Positions 45,749-56,863 of a stretch of 64,000 nt of DNA are shown here, piece by piece. The stretch spans positions 31,342-95,341 of the forward strand of contig NW_001865057.1 of assembly GCF_000002865.3 (NCBI RefSeq), in the 5' to 3' direction. The notes under the pieces are model-generated. The model saw nothing but the letters and a program-made list of their open reading frames with translations. It was not told where the DNA came from and did no database searches. Source of the stretch: Monosiga brevicollis MX1. Lineage: Eukaryota; Opisthokonta; Choanoflagellata; Craspedida; Salpingoecidae. Made by a program: the position numbers and the translations under genes. Positions within the stretch are counted from its first letter, which is position 1, and each line of letters opens with the position of its first letter.

Positions 45749-48700
45749 CAGAACAATGCCAGAGGATCTAGGGCCTTTGTGCACTGGCAGACAACGACGC
45801 TCCTCAGAACCGTCCGAATGTGTGCATGCAGAAGATTTTTTCTCACGTACCGACGACGCGTGAACGGTGAATCTCCCATTCATCACCTCCAGTGTCCTCA
45901 ATGAGGGATTTCATCTTCTCTGACAGTTTATTACGACGACGACGGAGGGCCAAGAACACAAGGAAAGCAGTCAGGAGCACAACGACGGCCAAGCCCGCAC
46001 CAACAGGCGCGGCAATTGTTTGGACGCGGCTTGTGCTTGTGCTTGTCAAGGGGCACACGTCGTCCTCGTAAGCTGTGTCGCATGTCTGCCCACAAAAATT
46101 GTCGGCACAATCACAGCTAAACGAGGTGGCCGTAACTTTGACGCAAGTGCCTCCATTGCTGCAGGGGTTTTCCACGCAAGGGTCTCGTTCGATGCAGATC
46201 GTGTCCACTTCGCCAAGACACGACTGCGGGTCGGCAAGCTCCGTCGCCACATCACACGTGCGGCACGTTTCGCACACGCGATCCTGCAACAGGCCGCGGG
46301 ATAAGATGACAGCAATACAAGGGAAGCAAGACAAATGATGCCTTTGCAGACGCAACGACAGATCAAGCTGTTCATTCATACCGAGGTGGGAGTGCCAGGT
46401 GTAGCAATGAATTCAACGCCCACTTGGCACGAAGTGTACGTGCGACACTCGCGATTGGACGTCGGGGTTGGCGCCTGAGACATGTATGTTGTGTTGGTAC
46501 AGCTTGTGTACGGTTGACACGCAAGTTGATCCAAATCATAGAAGTTGCCGGCAAAACAGGCCCTAATGGTCAAAGTACAACGCATCGCGCAATCCACCAG
46601 TGAGCGCAGAGCACCGCAGACAGAGAGGCAGGTGTGAGTATGCCGCAGAAACAAGGCCAAAAAAGGTGCAAAAAGGAAGGCTCATCAAGTTGACGCACTC
46701 GCATGTGCCATCGATCGCACAAATCTTGCAGCGGAGGTCACGGCATCGGTCACAGGAGCCAGCCACGGAATTGAGAAAGTAGCCGTCGGGACACTCGGTC
46801 ACGCAAGTATCTGCCACGCCAGGCATCTTCACAGCACCTGGCGCGCAGGTTGGACACGAGCTGTTGGTGCCATCTCGGCAAGTGGTACACTATGCCCAGG
46901 ACAAGATAAGAAAGTGAAAGAGGTGGCGTCGCGGTGCTTGTGAACAGGCAAGAATGGCCGCAAGACAAACAACAAACCAGAGGGGAACAATCGTGGCAGA
47001 CGTTCAAGTCTGAGTATTGACGTGAGGGGCAGTTGACGATGCATTCATCCTCACTAAGGCTTAAAGAGCCAGTACAGCTGGTGCATTGATCCTCGCCAGG
47101 CCCACTGCACGTGGCGCACGTCGCGTAACAGGCAGCGCATAACCAGTCGTCTTCTGGGTAGTAGCCCTCATCGCATGCAGCAACGCAGCGACCCTCCTGC
47201 AGGCGCTGACCCGACGGGCAGCGCTGGCATGCATCTGGGTCACTAGACCAGCACGGTCGAGTGGCGCACTGTGCATCGCATGTCGTCAGACCTGGATACC
47301 CAGATTGCAAAGCACAAGTGCGAGGCGTCAATCACGGGGAAAAAAGTGGCATTTTGTGAGAAGACAAAGATGCGGCGGCAGAGCTGACGACAGGCAGGCA
47401 GGCAGGCAGGGTGACACGTACGGCACTTGTAAATGTTTTCACCAAAATACAGCATATCATAGAGAAAGTTGTAGCGGGGCGACGGGACGTTTGGGGCCGG
47501 CAGTTGAGAGGAAAGACGCTCATCCTCGTCGTAGATGGGTGGGTAGGGGTATGTGCGAAGTGTAACGCTCTGCACGCGCGTCTCGTAGGAGAATGTGGCG
47601 TCAAACTCGCTGCCTGCGGTGAGCAGGTCAGTCCACTTGAGCTCGCTCGTGAAGCAGAGATAGTAGTTGTCTCGCAGCTACGAGGTGGGTTGAGGACATG
47701 GGTGAGGAATTCCATGCACAAGCAAGCAGCACGGGAGGCGAGGCCATGGTAGCTGAGGCTTGGTGGGACAGACCAGGACATGGCCTTGGACGGAGCGTAG
47801 ATTGTTGAGGCCCAGCGATGCAAGAACTGGGTTTTGTGTCACGTTGAGCGCCACCGAGGTTGGCGTTGCCTATTGAAAAAAAGGGCGTAAGCGCTTCGAG
47901 TCCGACGAGGCGCGGGAGAAAGAGGCGAAAAGCAGTAAATATGGAAACATACAGCCCGCAAGTCAATGAGGCCCTTGAAAAAGTCGAGGTTTACGAATAG
48001 TGTCTCAGTTGCCGTGATGGCACCCTTGATACGCTGAATGCGCTGCAAGGCAGGCAGGAGACGAGAACCGGAAAGACCAAACTGAACGTCGCTCATGGAT
48101 ACATCCATCAGCAAGGTGTCACAGTCCTGGTCAGCCACGGCCGCCACCTGGCACTCGCGAGCCAAAGGTGCTTGAATGCCAGTGCAGGCTGCAATGCCAT
48201 TAAAACAGATGCTCTGGTGAGATAAGCTCTCGATTGGGTGGTGGGCGGATAGATGGCAACTCTTTGAGGGTGAGGCCAAAGACAAGAGGGCCCGGCAGGC
48301 TGCCAACCTCGCTGTCCCGTGGCGTTGGCAGGTTGATCATTGCAGAGTCCGATACTTGCAGGGCCACCAGGGCAGGCGAGCACGCATTCACGACGTTCAG
48401 CAATCGTGGCCGCAAAAAGGCCGGGCGGGCAGCTGGCCACGCACTCCACGGGGTCATGGATGGCGGCTGTGACCGTGGAAAGGTCGGGCACCACACCGAA
48501 GCAAGTCTCAGGAGTAGATTCCATGAACCCAACTCGAGAAAGCGTGCCGGGGCAACTGCTCACACAAACGCCCTGACTAGACATGACCAGGCCCTCGGCG
48601 CACGCCAAACACTGCCCGTTGGCGAGACAACCACCAAGGCAGCTCGAGTCACAGCACGTGGTGGCATCATTAACGGCGACGCCCACACGGCCGCATGCAG

Positions 48701-50026
48701 GGAATACTGTTGTAAGGCAAGTTTGAGAAGGCATGGGTCAGTTCATGAGCTTGAGCTGGCTTGCATAATTACCCGCAAGTTTGAGCACAAAGTCAAGCGC
48801 GGAACGGGCTTGAACGGCGGTCAAAATCAAGCTTCTTTCAGAGCGCACCGTTGGTCTGGCAGGCACTGTCGTCCGAGGCAAGCCAGCAGGTCCCGTTGCA
48901 AGAGACCGCACATGCACCGGTGCAACTGGTGTTGACGCGCACGTCTAGCGGGGTGCACATGGCAACATGCAGCGCGTAAGCCGACCTTGGGTCCAGACTC
49001 AAGCTCGAGAGCGCACATTAAACCTGATACATAGGGCAACGCCACAAACCAAATCGCAAGTCGAAGAAGGCATTGCGTGTGACGAGGGTGGGTGCTGTTT
49101 CGTTGTCCACCTGCGCGCTGCCGGAATGGGGTGCAAGGATGGAGAGCCAGTCGATTCCAGCCTGCGAAGCATCGTCACAAGGCGCGGGTCGGTGGGCGTT
49201 AGAGTATTGCGTGCCGAACAATAGGGAATGACAACCCAAGGCCAGATTCCAGAAGAACATACGGTTGAGGGGGCAGGGCGGAAAGCTGCGCCACACACGA
49301 GCACATCACCATCGGCCACACCGCTGCGAGCCTTGATGAGGACGCCACCACGTAAAATCTGACGTGGATAAGGACAATCAAGACGGGAGGAACCAGCTGC
49401 TGTGAATCAAGATGTCTGGCTGGGGGCTTTACGTCAAGCTGGGCGGAAAACGGTCGTCAAGTCTGTAGGATGAACATACCGCGGCAAGCTTGAGGTGACC
49501 GAGAGCGACCATGTTTGTTCCGGTTTCAACAAGCAGGGCGACGGGCTGGGTTTCACCGGTCGGGGTCACGAGCTGGCGGCCGCGGATCACTCGAACGTTG
49601 GCTAAAAGTTCAAGATTGGTCAGGAGATCACCCGCATCAATGACGGAGACATAGCCGCGGATGTCCGTAAGGGGTGCCAGCACGGCCGTTGCTGCGGCGA
49701 GCCAGTTGGCATCGGTGCCCGTCGTATCAATTGTCAACGAGCCCTGGAGAACGCTGGTCCCACTCAACGTGAGCTCCAGTGAAACCAGGTCTGTGGTCGC
49801 GTCGAGCGTCAAATCATCTCGCAGCACTAGTGCTGTAAAGGTGTGCCACGACGAGGTCAATCAGGGAGAGCGAGGCAGGTCGTCCAGGACGATGCCTGCA
49901 AGGAAACACGGCAACACGCAATGGGATCTGCCGAACCTTACCTTGAACGCGTACTTGAGACAACAGCACCAATAGCAGGAGAAAGTGCACCTCGAGGCGA
50001 GGTAAGCACGCTCTCGGACCCATCAT
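43485..50026 (-). CDS. Receptor tyrosine kinase with EGFR/insulin-receptor-like ectodomain
   Basis: About 20 short exons. Exon 1 (50026 to about 49943) encodes a signal peptide (PRLEVHFLLLLVLLSQVRVQG). A first receptor-L domain follows at 49840-49470 (LTDIRGYVSVIDAGDLLTNL, VRVIRGRQL), a furin-like Cys-rich region at 48950-48330, a second receptor-L domain at 48130-47560 (GLNNLRSVQGHVLVC), a second furin/TNFR-like Cys-rich stretch at 47330-46200, and one EGF module (ENPCSNGGTC...CDC) at 46178-46080. A transmembrane helix lies at 46019-45945 with an RRRRNK stop-transfer. The kinase has LGGGFFGIV, DVAVKQL, HRDLAARN (about 45075), IADFG, an activation loop with DDDNYTVRHI, WLAIESL, SDVWAFGITCWEIFTFG and ERPTFAALL. 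The tail (43485-43847) has at least six Tyr in acidic context (DDVYDN, DSGYSR, DEYYDL, TGYNLL, VAYDLG). HRDLAARN marks a tyrosine kinase. Ligand unknown. Confidence 0.9.
43977..44006. repeat. Oligo(A) tract in RTK intron
   Basis: A run of 30 A (T on the RTK sense strand) in the intron before the C-terminal tail exon. A similar 31-nt run lies at 45717-45747 in the intron before the kinase domain, and a shorter one at 45608-45622. Confidence 0.9.
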
Positions 50027-50290
50027 GATGGGGCACGATGCGTGCCTCGTCACCCCGCCAAGACAAGAGCAGGCTGTGGTCACGTGTCGAACACTCGGAT
50101 TCGGCAGCGCTTGATGACTCTCTGACGAAGCGGAAGGAAATATCGGGCAGGAGTCGCCAGGAAATCAACAGGTTAGAAACGAGCGAGTGACATGCTTCCC
50201 TTTCTTCCCCCACAAGACCGCCAAGCCGCGCAGCAGAGCGGGAGGCCAAACAGTCATGCATTTGGGCATGAGCACCCCGGAGGGGCGGAC

Positions 50291-50321
<31 letters not shown>

Positions 50322-50357
50322 TGATTTGCTTTCTGTTGCTTCTTGTCCAAATGGATT

Positions 50358-50444
<87 letters not shown>

Positions 50445-50514
50445 GAGAGAGATAAACACAGAGGAATCGCAAGAGAGAGAAAGTAGGCGGGCAGTTATTG
50501 TCAGACGTTTCGGG
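50027..50514. promoter_or_regulatory. Divergent 5' region of RTK and GxGYxYP gene
   Basis: 488 bp separate the two start codons. It contains (CA)n at 50290-50319 and (GA)n at 50361-50440, the latter ending 75 bp before the plus-strand ATG. Promoter role inferred. Confidence 0.55.
50290..50440. repeat. (CA)n and (GA)n microsatellites
   Basis: Two arrays separated by about 40 bp of unique sequence in the divergent promoter. The GA array reads (CT)n on the RTK sense strand. Confidence 0.95.
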
Positions 50515-53371
50515 ATGGCGCTGGCGGTGGTGGTGGTTGGGTTGCTGTTGATGTCGACGGGTGGGGCGGGGGCGACATGGAGCTCTCAAGATACGCCAGT
50601 GCCGTTGTTCAGTCAGCTGCTTCTTGATTTCACGCTGGATTCCACTGCGGAGCACGGCTGGCAGTTGGCCGTCAACCGATCATTTGTGGCGGGGGATGCA
50701 CGTGCACCGGCCAACTATACTTGTGCATCGGACGTGCGCAGCTCCACCGCCGTGCTCAGCCGCATTTGGCCCTACAATGTGTACGCAGGGCTCGAATACA
50801 ACGTGTCAGGGAGATACGATTGTCATGGCTTGTCGGTACAGACACTGCTGGATGGCGGCTGGCAGGTCACCTGGAGCTTGAGCACGCCACTCCTCACGAG
50901 CCAGGCGTCACTGTCGTTGAATGAGGTGCACACGCTGACGCTGGGGGCAACGCAAGCTCCTCGCAATTACACGGTGCGCGTGGCAGGCGACCCACGTCAG
51001 CTGGTTTGGGTACACTGGCTAGCTGGCCCCGGTTCGGCTGACTTCCAGCGCGAGCCCGAGATCGCCCCATACAAGCGGGCGACACCACTGGACCCTCCTG
51101 CCCCAAGATTCGCGCAAGAACCACAAACAAGCAGCTCTTTCGTCAATTATATTATTGGCAACAATTGGAGTCTGGCATCGCCCGTCTTCCAGGAAGCCGT
51201 GACAGCCATCACGCTGCAGGGGCTTGTCAACCGAGCAGGGCCTCGCCTCTACATTACCTATCCCGAATGTACGTCAGTCACAGCGCTCTTTGCTCATGTC
51301 CAGTTGTGGTCACCTGCACTTCTCATCTAACGGCCTAACGGCTGGCGTACGGACTCGATTTGCATGCGACGTGGTATCTGCTAACAGCATGGGACTACAC
51401 CTATACGGGTCATGTCCGCCAGCAAGTGGCCAGACTGCATGGGCTCACAACGATCAACTGCACGTCCCTTGATTGTCTGTGGCAGCAGCTCGGCGCACTC
51501 CTCGAAAAACCAGCCTATGTGCTGTACGACCCAAGTCTGCGGTCGTCATTGGTCGTCGCACTTACGGCAGCTGGCTTACGCGATGCCGTTGTTGCCGCGC
51601 CGGCGCAAGCGAATGCACTGCAGGAGCGTGGATTTGTGCTCGCGGAGGACTTGAGCCAACGCTACCGCAACCAGACGGATGATGTCATCTTCCGCGATGC
51701 CCGCGATCGCTACTTGGCTGCTTGCAACGGAAGCTTGATAGTTTGGATGGGTGGAGCCTGCGGAGCCAACATGCAGCCTGGGATCGCAGACTATGGCGTG
51801 GCACGAAAAGCCTTTTTTGTGGATCTCAATACGGATCCCAACGCTACCCTGAGCGTGGGTAATGGCACTGCTGAATACGCCCTGGCAGATGAGATCGTCG
51901 CCACCTTGTCCCAGCGCAGCGACCAAGACTTTTTGCTACAAGGTATCCCCACCCATGAGCATACACACCTGGAGTTTGTTGCTGAGGCGCTGATCTTTGC
52001 TTGTGCCACGCGCTAGGTTGGCATTCATACTGCAAGGATGAAGAGCACACTTTTACCACGCTAGCAAGCCGACACGGCGGCTGCGTGCACGGCCTCAACA
52101 CCAATCCTAACCTGAGCTTTCTCAGTGCGCTCGACGTGACTCCAGGTCGGGTCTGCCTTGTTTCCACGTTTTTCTTTCTTTTAACAATTGTTTGGCCCAT
52201 CAAATTCCAAGCCATGCACAACTCTTCATTCCACTCAACGCGGTCTGGCGGCTAGGATTCAAGTTTCGCAACAACCCAGCCCCCCGCATCAATGCGACCA
52301 TCACAGATAAAGTGGTGGTTGCCTTTGTGCAGACAGATGGACTTGGGCTGGGTGCATGGAATGGTGCCGCACGCGGCCAAGTGCCGTACACTTGGGAAGT
52401 CACGCTTCCCGATTTGTGGATTCAGCCCGCGTTGCTGGAGATCTTTTACCGCGAAGCTACGGCGCTCGACTATTTTGTCGCTGCTCTAGGTGGACCTGGG
52501 TACATGTGCGTCTGCTCCCGCATACTTGCTGCCCCCCTGGGGAGAACACGCAGCTGTGTTGCTGACCGGTGTTTTAGATCCAAACCTTTGATGCGGAGTT
52601 ATTCGTCACTCATACCTTGGATCGCTTTGCTCAGGTACTCGAATGCTGTGCCGCCCGCCCAACGCCAGCGTTTGCTCCACAAGGCGCAGCAAGCCATGTT
52701 GCAGCTGGACTTACACGAGATGGTGACGTTTGACGCATCGCGAGCAGAGGGCCAGCACACGGTAACGGGCAACACGAACCTCAGCCCCAGCGCGGTGGCA
52801 GCGTACTTTGAGGACATGAATGAGACGCGCTTTTGGTTCAATGGCTATGCGCCCACCTTCACAGCGGCCCGAGACGAGTCAGGAACCACGGCGCGCTCCC
52901 TACTCTCCTTTGAATACTACCTTGATCCAAGCCGCAGCGTTTCCGATGTCCTGACTGACCTGGAACTATTGGCTCAGGTGAGAACTGTTATATCAAGCTT
53001 GCTTGGGGGCTCACACTCTGCATATCTTGCACCAACCTTGACTCTCATTCTCGCCTTGAACCTTGCCTCTGCAAAGCTGAATGCCCAACGCCCTTACTTC
53101 TTGGCTGTGCATGTCCGTGAGTTTGCAAGTCAAAGCACGGTGCGTTGGATCTGAAGGGAGATGTCATGTTGTTACGAATTGTCAGTGTGCTTGAAAGCTC
53201 AACCGGTTCGTTCTCAATTGGCGTGACCTGTGACCTCATTCGTGGTCTGGGCTACTACCTCGAGGTCCGAGTAGGTCGTTGAGCTGGTGGAGAAGCTGCC
53301 GCGTGACTTTTTGGTGACGGCAGCAGATCAGTTTGCCCAGCTGGCTAACGCGCATGGCACATTTAGAACGC
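50515..53371 (+). CDS. Secreted GxGYxYP-type putative glycoside hydrolase
   Basis: Exons include 50515-51268, 51388-51942, 52017-52145 and 52256 to about 52508, with later exons to about 53371. A signal peptide opens the protein (MALAVVVVGLLLMSTGGAGA). About 250 residues of beta-rich sequence with several N-x-S/T sequons follow. Residues near 52310-52500 carry VVVAFVQTDGLGLG, YTWEVTLPDLWIQPALLEIFY and ALGGPGYM, the pattern of the GxGYxYP putative glycoside-hydrolase family (PF14323), known mainly from bacteria. The C-terminal exons RPYFLAVHV and VVELVEKLPRDFLVTAADQFA fit the family's final repeats. The exact splicing between 52500 and 52670 is ambiguous: either a read-through frame or an exon giving FDAELFVTHTLDRFAQ. 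The stop codon was not found with certainty. Substrate unknown. Confidence 0.66.
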
Positions 53372-53777
53372 GGTACGCATGATGTGCACACGTTAAGTCC
53401 AATACTGCTGCCCGCCCTTGGGCTCTGAAATCGGGTGGCGAGTAGTTGGAAAATTTGAACTCTGCCGTGAAGTGAGTGTTGCCACCCCAGACGAGCGGTC
53501 ACTGCCCGATGGGATCCGCATCGAAACCCCATCCCCCAACCAAGCTGGCTCGAGCACACACGCCCAGGAGGGCAACGATCAACACAACATAATAATAAGA
53601 ACTGCTCCACTGGACCATGGTACCAGTTGCTCCCAGATTAGAATGTTATGAGCCACGCCCAGAATGAGAGATCCGATTGCCACCATGAAAAAATATAGCC
53701 GCACCGCTAGATGCACTGCTGTAGTCAAAACGCTATAAAAAACAACAACAACATCAACAAAGTCTCGACAGCAGTCC
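53372..53777. other. Convergent 3'-3' spacer
   Basis: About 400 bp between the last clear exon of the GxGYxYP gene and the POLB stop. It may contain the terminal exon and stop of the former. No other feature is seen. Confidence 0.35.
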
Positions 53778-56104
53778 CTAGCGCTGAGCAGGCTCAAGAT
53801 AGGTCATGTCCAGCGCGTCAAAGACATCCTTTTCACTGGAAACGGGCAGAGGGCGACCGGGCTTGTCGTCCTCACTCATGGGTCTGGCAGAAATAAGCAT
53901 CCATTCAAACATGCGTGTGAAACCCGGTGTGTGAGTCAAACGCAAACCCGAGGCCATCAACCAACCGGAGAGAGTATTCACTTAGACGGAAGCCCAAGTC
54001 AATTGCCTTGCGGCGCATTGTCTTGTTCGTCTCATCGCTCCCGGTAAAGTAGAGTAGTGCAAGCGGGTACTAGAGACACGTGCGTTCCAAGATCGTAGCA
54101 AGGCATGAGGGATGGGGCAGCGCGGTAATCAATGCTTGAGCAATCCTCATGCGGAATGCAAGAGAAGAAGGAAGAAGGGAGGTAGGCGGTAGAGGGTTAG
54201 CCAGCGAACGGAGAGCTGCGCAGTCTGAGGGGCAACCGCCGGGGCAAGCCAAACCTGGTCGACGGGCCACAATCGCATATCGATGCGGCGAAAACGTCGA
54301 GGTGGGGCAAGTCCAGCCTCGGAAAACTGGGTTTCCGGCAGTCTTGCCACGCCCATAAACTGCCAAAAATTCCAACATATTATTAAAATGAATGCAGTCA
54401 GAGTCGAAAAGGGCTGGTGTCTACGGTGCTCTTCGGCTGGTGCTAGAGCAGGTGACAGCACCTTGCTTTCGCCCAAGCTGAGCACATCAGTGACGAGGCC
54501 AACTTTTTTGAGATGGCTGATAACGCGGTCCAGCAATTTATCAAAGGGTGGGTCCAGCTTTTTCTTAGTTTTGCCAAGTGCCTCGCCATCACCTGTCGAC
54601 TTAAAGCTACAGTCATAGTGGTTATTGGCTTAAGAACATGGCATGTCAACCCAAAATAGAACAAGGCCCAAGAAAGAAGATTGCGAGTACCAACTCGGGA
54701 TGGGTGAGCAATATGTCAATGTCACCGGACGTGGCTGCACCGCGTCGAAAGCTGCCGCACACCTGTCAAAAGGGAAAACATATCCACATGGCAACGTCAA
54801 CTTGAAGCGTGCGAGACCTTCCATTGTCGTCCATTCTCAGCAGATTGTCCTCAAGGGTCGCTGCCTCCTGGACTAACCTGGCCCTCCAGTCGATCATCAA
54901 CCTCCCGAAGTTCTGCAAAGACCTGACATGCCGTCCAATATGAGAGACAGGGAGAAAACGTCATCCACAGACACAGAGACATAGACACAGACACAGACAT
55001 AGACACAGACACAGACACAGACACAGACACAGATACAGATACAGACACAGACACAGACACAGACACAGACACAGACACAGACACAGACACAGACACAGAC
55101 ACAGACACACAGACACAGACACACACACACAGACACACACACATGTGTCAGTAAAGACAGAAGCCACGAGATGCGCATGTGTGGGAAAATGCTGGCGCTT
55201 ACAGCTTGGCGCAGGGCCTCCACTTCAGCACGGGGGATGCGCTCGTTAAAGTCCGCAAAGTGCTTCAGACCGATTTTTTGCGCATTGCTGAGGCCGTCCT
55301 CTTGTTTCAAGGCCTCTAGGGTCGTAATGCCCTGGCCAGTAGGTGGTAGCAGCAAGTTTTTGCAAGTCAGGCATGCAGCGCGAGTTGCAATGACCATTCT
55401 GCACACCCAAAGCTGCAAGGGTCTTGGTCCATACCTTTTGTACATAGTTTTGGGCAGCGGCAGGACCAAAGCCGACCACGGAGGCAATTCTAGCCAAAAA
55501 AAAAAAAAAAAATGACAACAGTGAGAGCAGCTCAGGACCAGACAGGGCATGTCTCTGATATACACGGTGCATACAGCTGGATGGCCGCGGCTTCGGGGTT
55601 GGCATTGATCTTGTCGAGTTTCTTGAGGCCGCCAGTTGTCAGGAATTCTTCAATCTTCTCGCCAATCTTCTTGCCCACTCCGTCCAAGCGCTGTGCGTCT
55701 TTACCGCTTCGAAGCCTTCCAAGGGATCAGGGATCAATGACGTTCAGGCTTGGTAGCGAGGGTCCAGACAAGGCATGTGCGCGGTAGCGGGCGACTGACG
55801 GTAGAGAATGGGCTGCAATGCTTCGCGCAGCTTTGCGGTATGCGTTGTATTTGTGAATGTTTCGCGAAACGTTGCGCTCGTAGTCAGCCAGTTGGTTTAA
55901 AAAATCACAAATCTCTGCATTGGCGTTGCCCTTGGCATTCTCTAAGATTCGCCCCAATCACAACAGATCCGTGGTGAGGGCGCGGGAGTGAGTGCTGCCA
56001 CACAAGCATGCGTTGGCATACGCCGGTCACCTACTGGCTGCCGTCACGGCTTCTGCAGGCTGCTTTCGTTTGGCCGTGACCGTGGTGGTGGTCCGAGTGG
56101 CCAT
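53778..56104 (-). CDS. POLB: DNA polymerase beta
   Basis: About ten minus-strand exons from an ATG at 56104 to a TAG at 53778. The lyase domain shows [20 protein letters not shown] and [12 protein letters not shown], whose [10 protein letters not shown] contains the Schiff-base Lys region. The first helix-hairpin-helix is [17 protein letters not shown], the second [13 protein letters not shown]. The polymerase part has [42 protein letters not shown] (GSFRRG and the two catalytic Asp of GDID), [15 protein letters not shown] (third catalytic Asp), [16 protein letters not shown] and [22 protein letters not shown] at the end. It fills single-nucleotide gaps in base excision repair and removes 5'-deoxyribose phosphate. 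The N-terminal extension of about 25 residues is Lys/Ala-rich ([10 protein letters not shown]), compatible with a nuclear-localisation signal. An (ACAGAC)n array lies in one intron. Confidence 0.95.
54966..55143. repeat. (ACAGAC)n tandem array in POLB intron
   Basis: About 30 copies of a 6-bp unit ACAGAC with variants ATAGAC and AGATAC, in an intron between the exons ending LRQA and beginning VFAEL. On the sense strand it reads (GTCTGT)n, containing many potential GT donor-like dinucleotides. Confidence 0.93.
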
Positions 56105-56863
56105 GTTCGCGGGTAAGCAGCCACCAAGCCTTGGCGCTGCAGGAGATAACCACCGCTCGCCCGACCGGAACCTCCGAATGGCTCCGTGATGCTTGAGCAG
56201 CCACAGGCGCATCTAGTCATCGACAACAGGCTGAGAAACGTGTTCGCTGGGCATACAAACTGTGACAGGGCAAAACATTGCATGAGAACCGCCCGTCCAC
56301 AATCATCCTACATCACCCTCTTACCTGACACGACGCAACAGATGACCACACGAGCAAATGCCTCGATCCCTCCGCGCGACCCTCAAAAGCCAAGTCCCCA
56401 TTCAAAACATCCCGTAAAAAACAAGCGACGCCAATTTTGGCCTCCGAATCAGCCTCGCTGATATTCTGACAACCTGACATTCTGACATTCTGACATTGGC
56501 AGGTGAGGAGGTGACGTGCAGCCACACACTCACAAGTCTATATTTAGATACTGGCAAGCTGTCAGCAGTGTGTGTGTGTGTTGGCATTGTCCGGAGGAGC
56601 TGTACGTACGTTTGCACGTTGGTGGTACTTGAAACATCATCATTTGGGCGTGGGCTGCACTTTGGGTTGCACTCCTTTGACTTGTCTGGGTTTCATCTGG
56701 TTGGCGGGTGCTTGGCGGGATCGTTGTGCACGTTGTGCACGTTGTGCATGTGCTTGACTTTGGAGGGGCCGACTGTCCCTTGCAGGTTCGAGTCCTCGGA
56801 TGTTGAGCGTCATTTTCCAGCTTGGTGCTCCTCTGGACAGTTGAGAATCAAGCACGTGCAGTT
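56105..56863. promoter_or_regulatory. Divergent 5' region of POLB and ABCB transporter
   Basis: The 759 bp contain no supported gene. Short direct repeats ACATTCTGAC occur at 56470-56496 (three tandem copies), and GTGCACGTT is repeated at 56725-56745. Promoter role inferred from divergent geometry. Confidence 0.45.
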
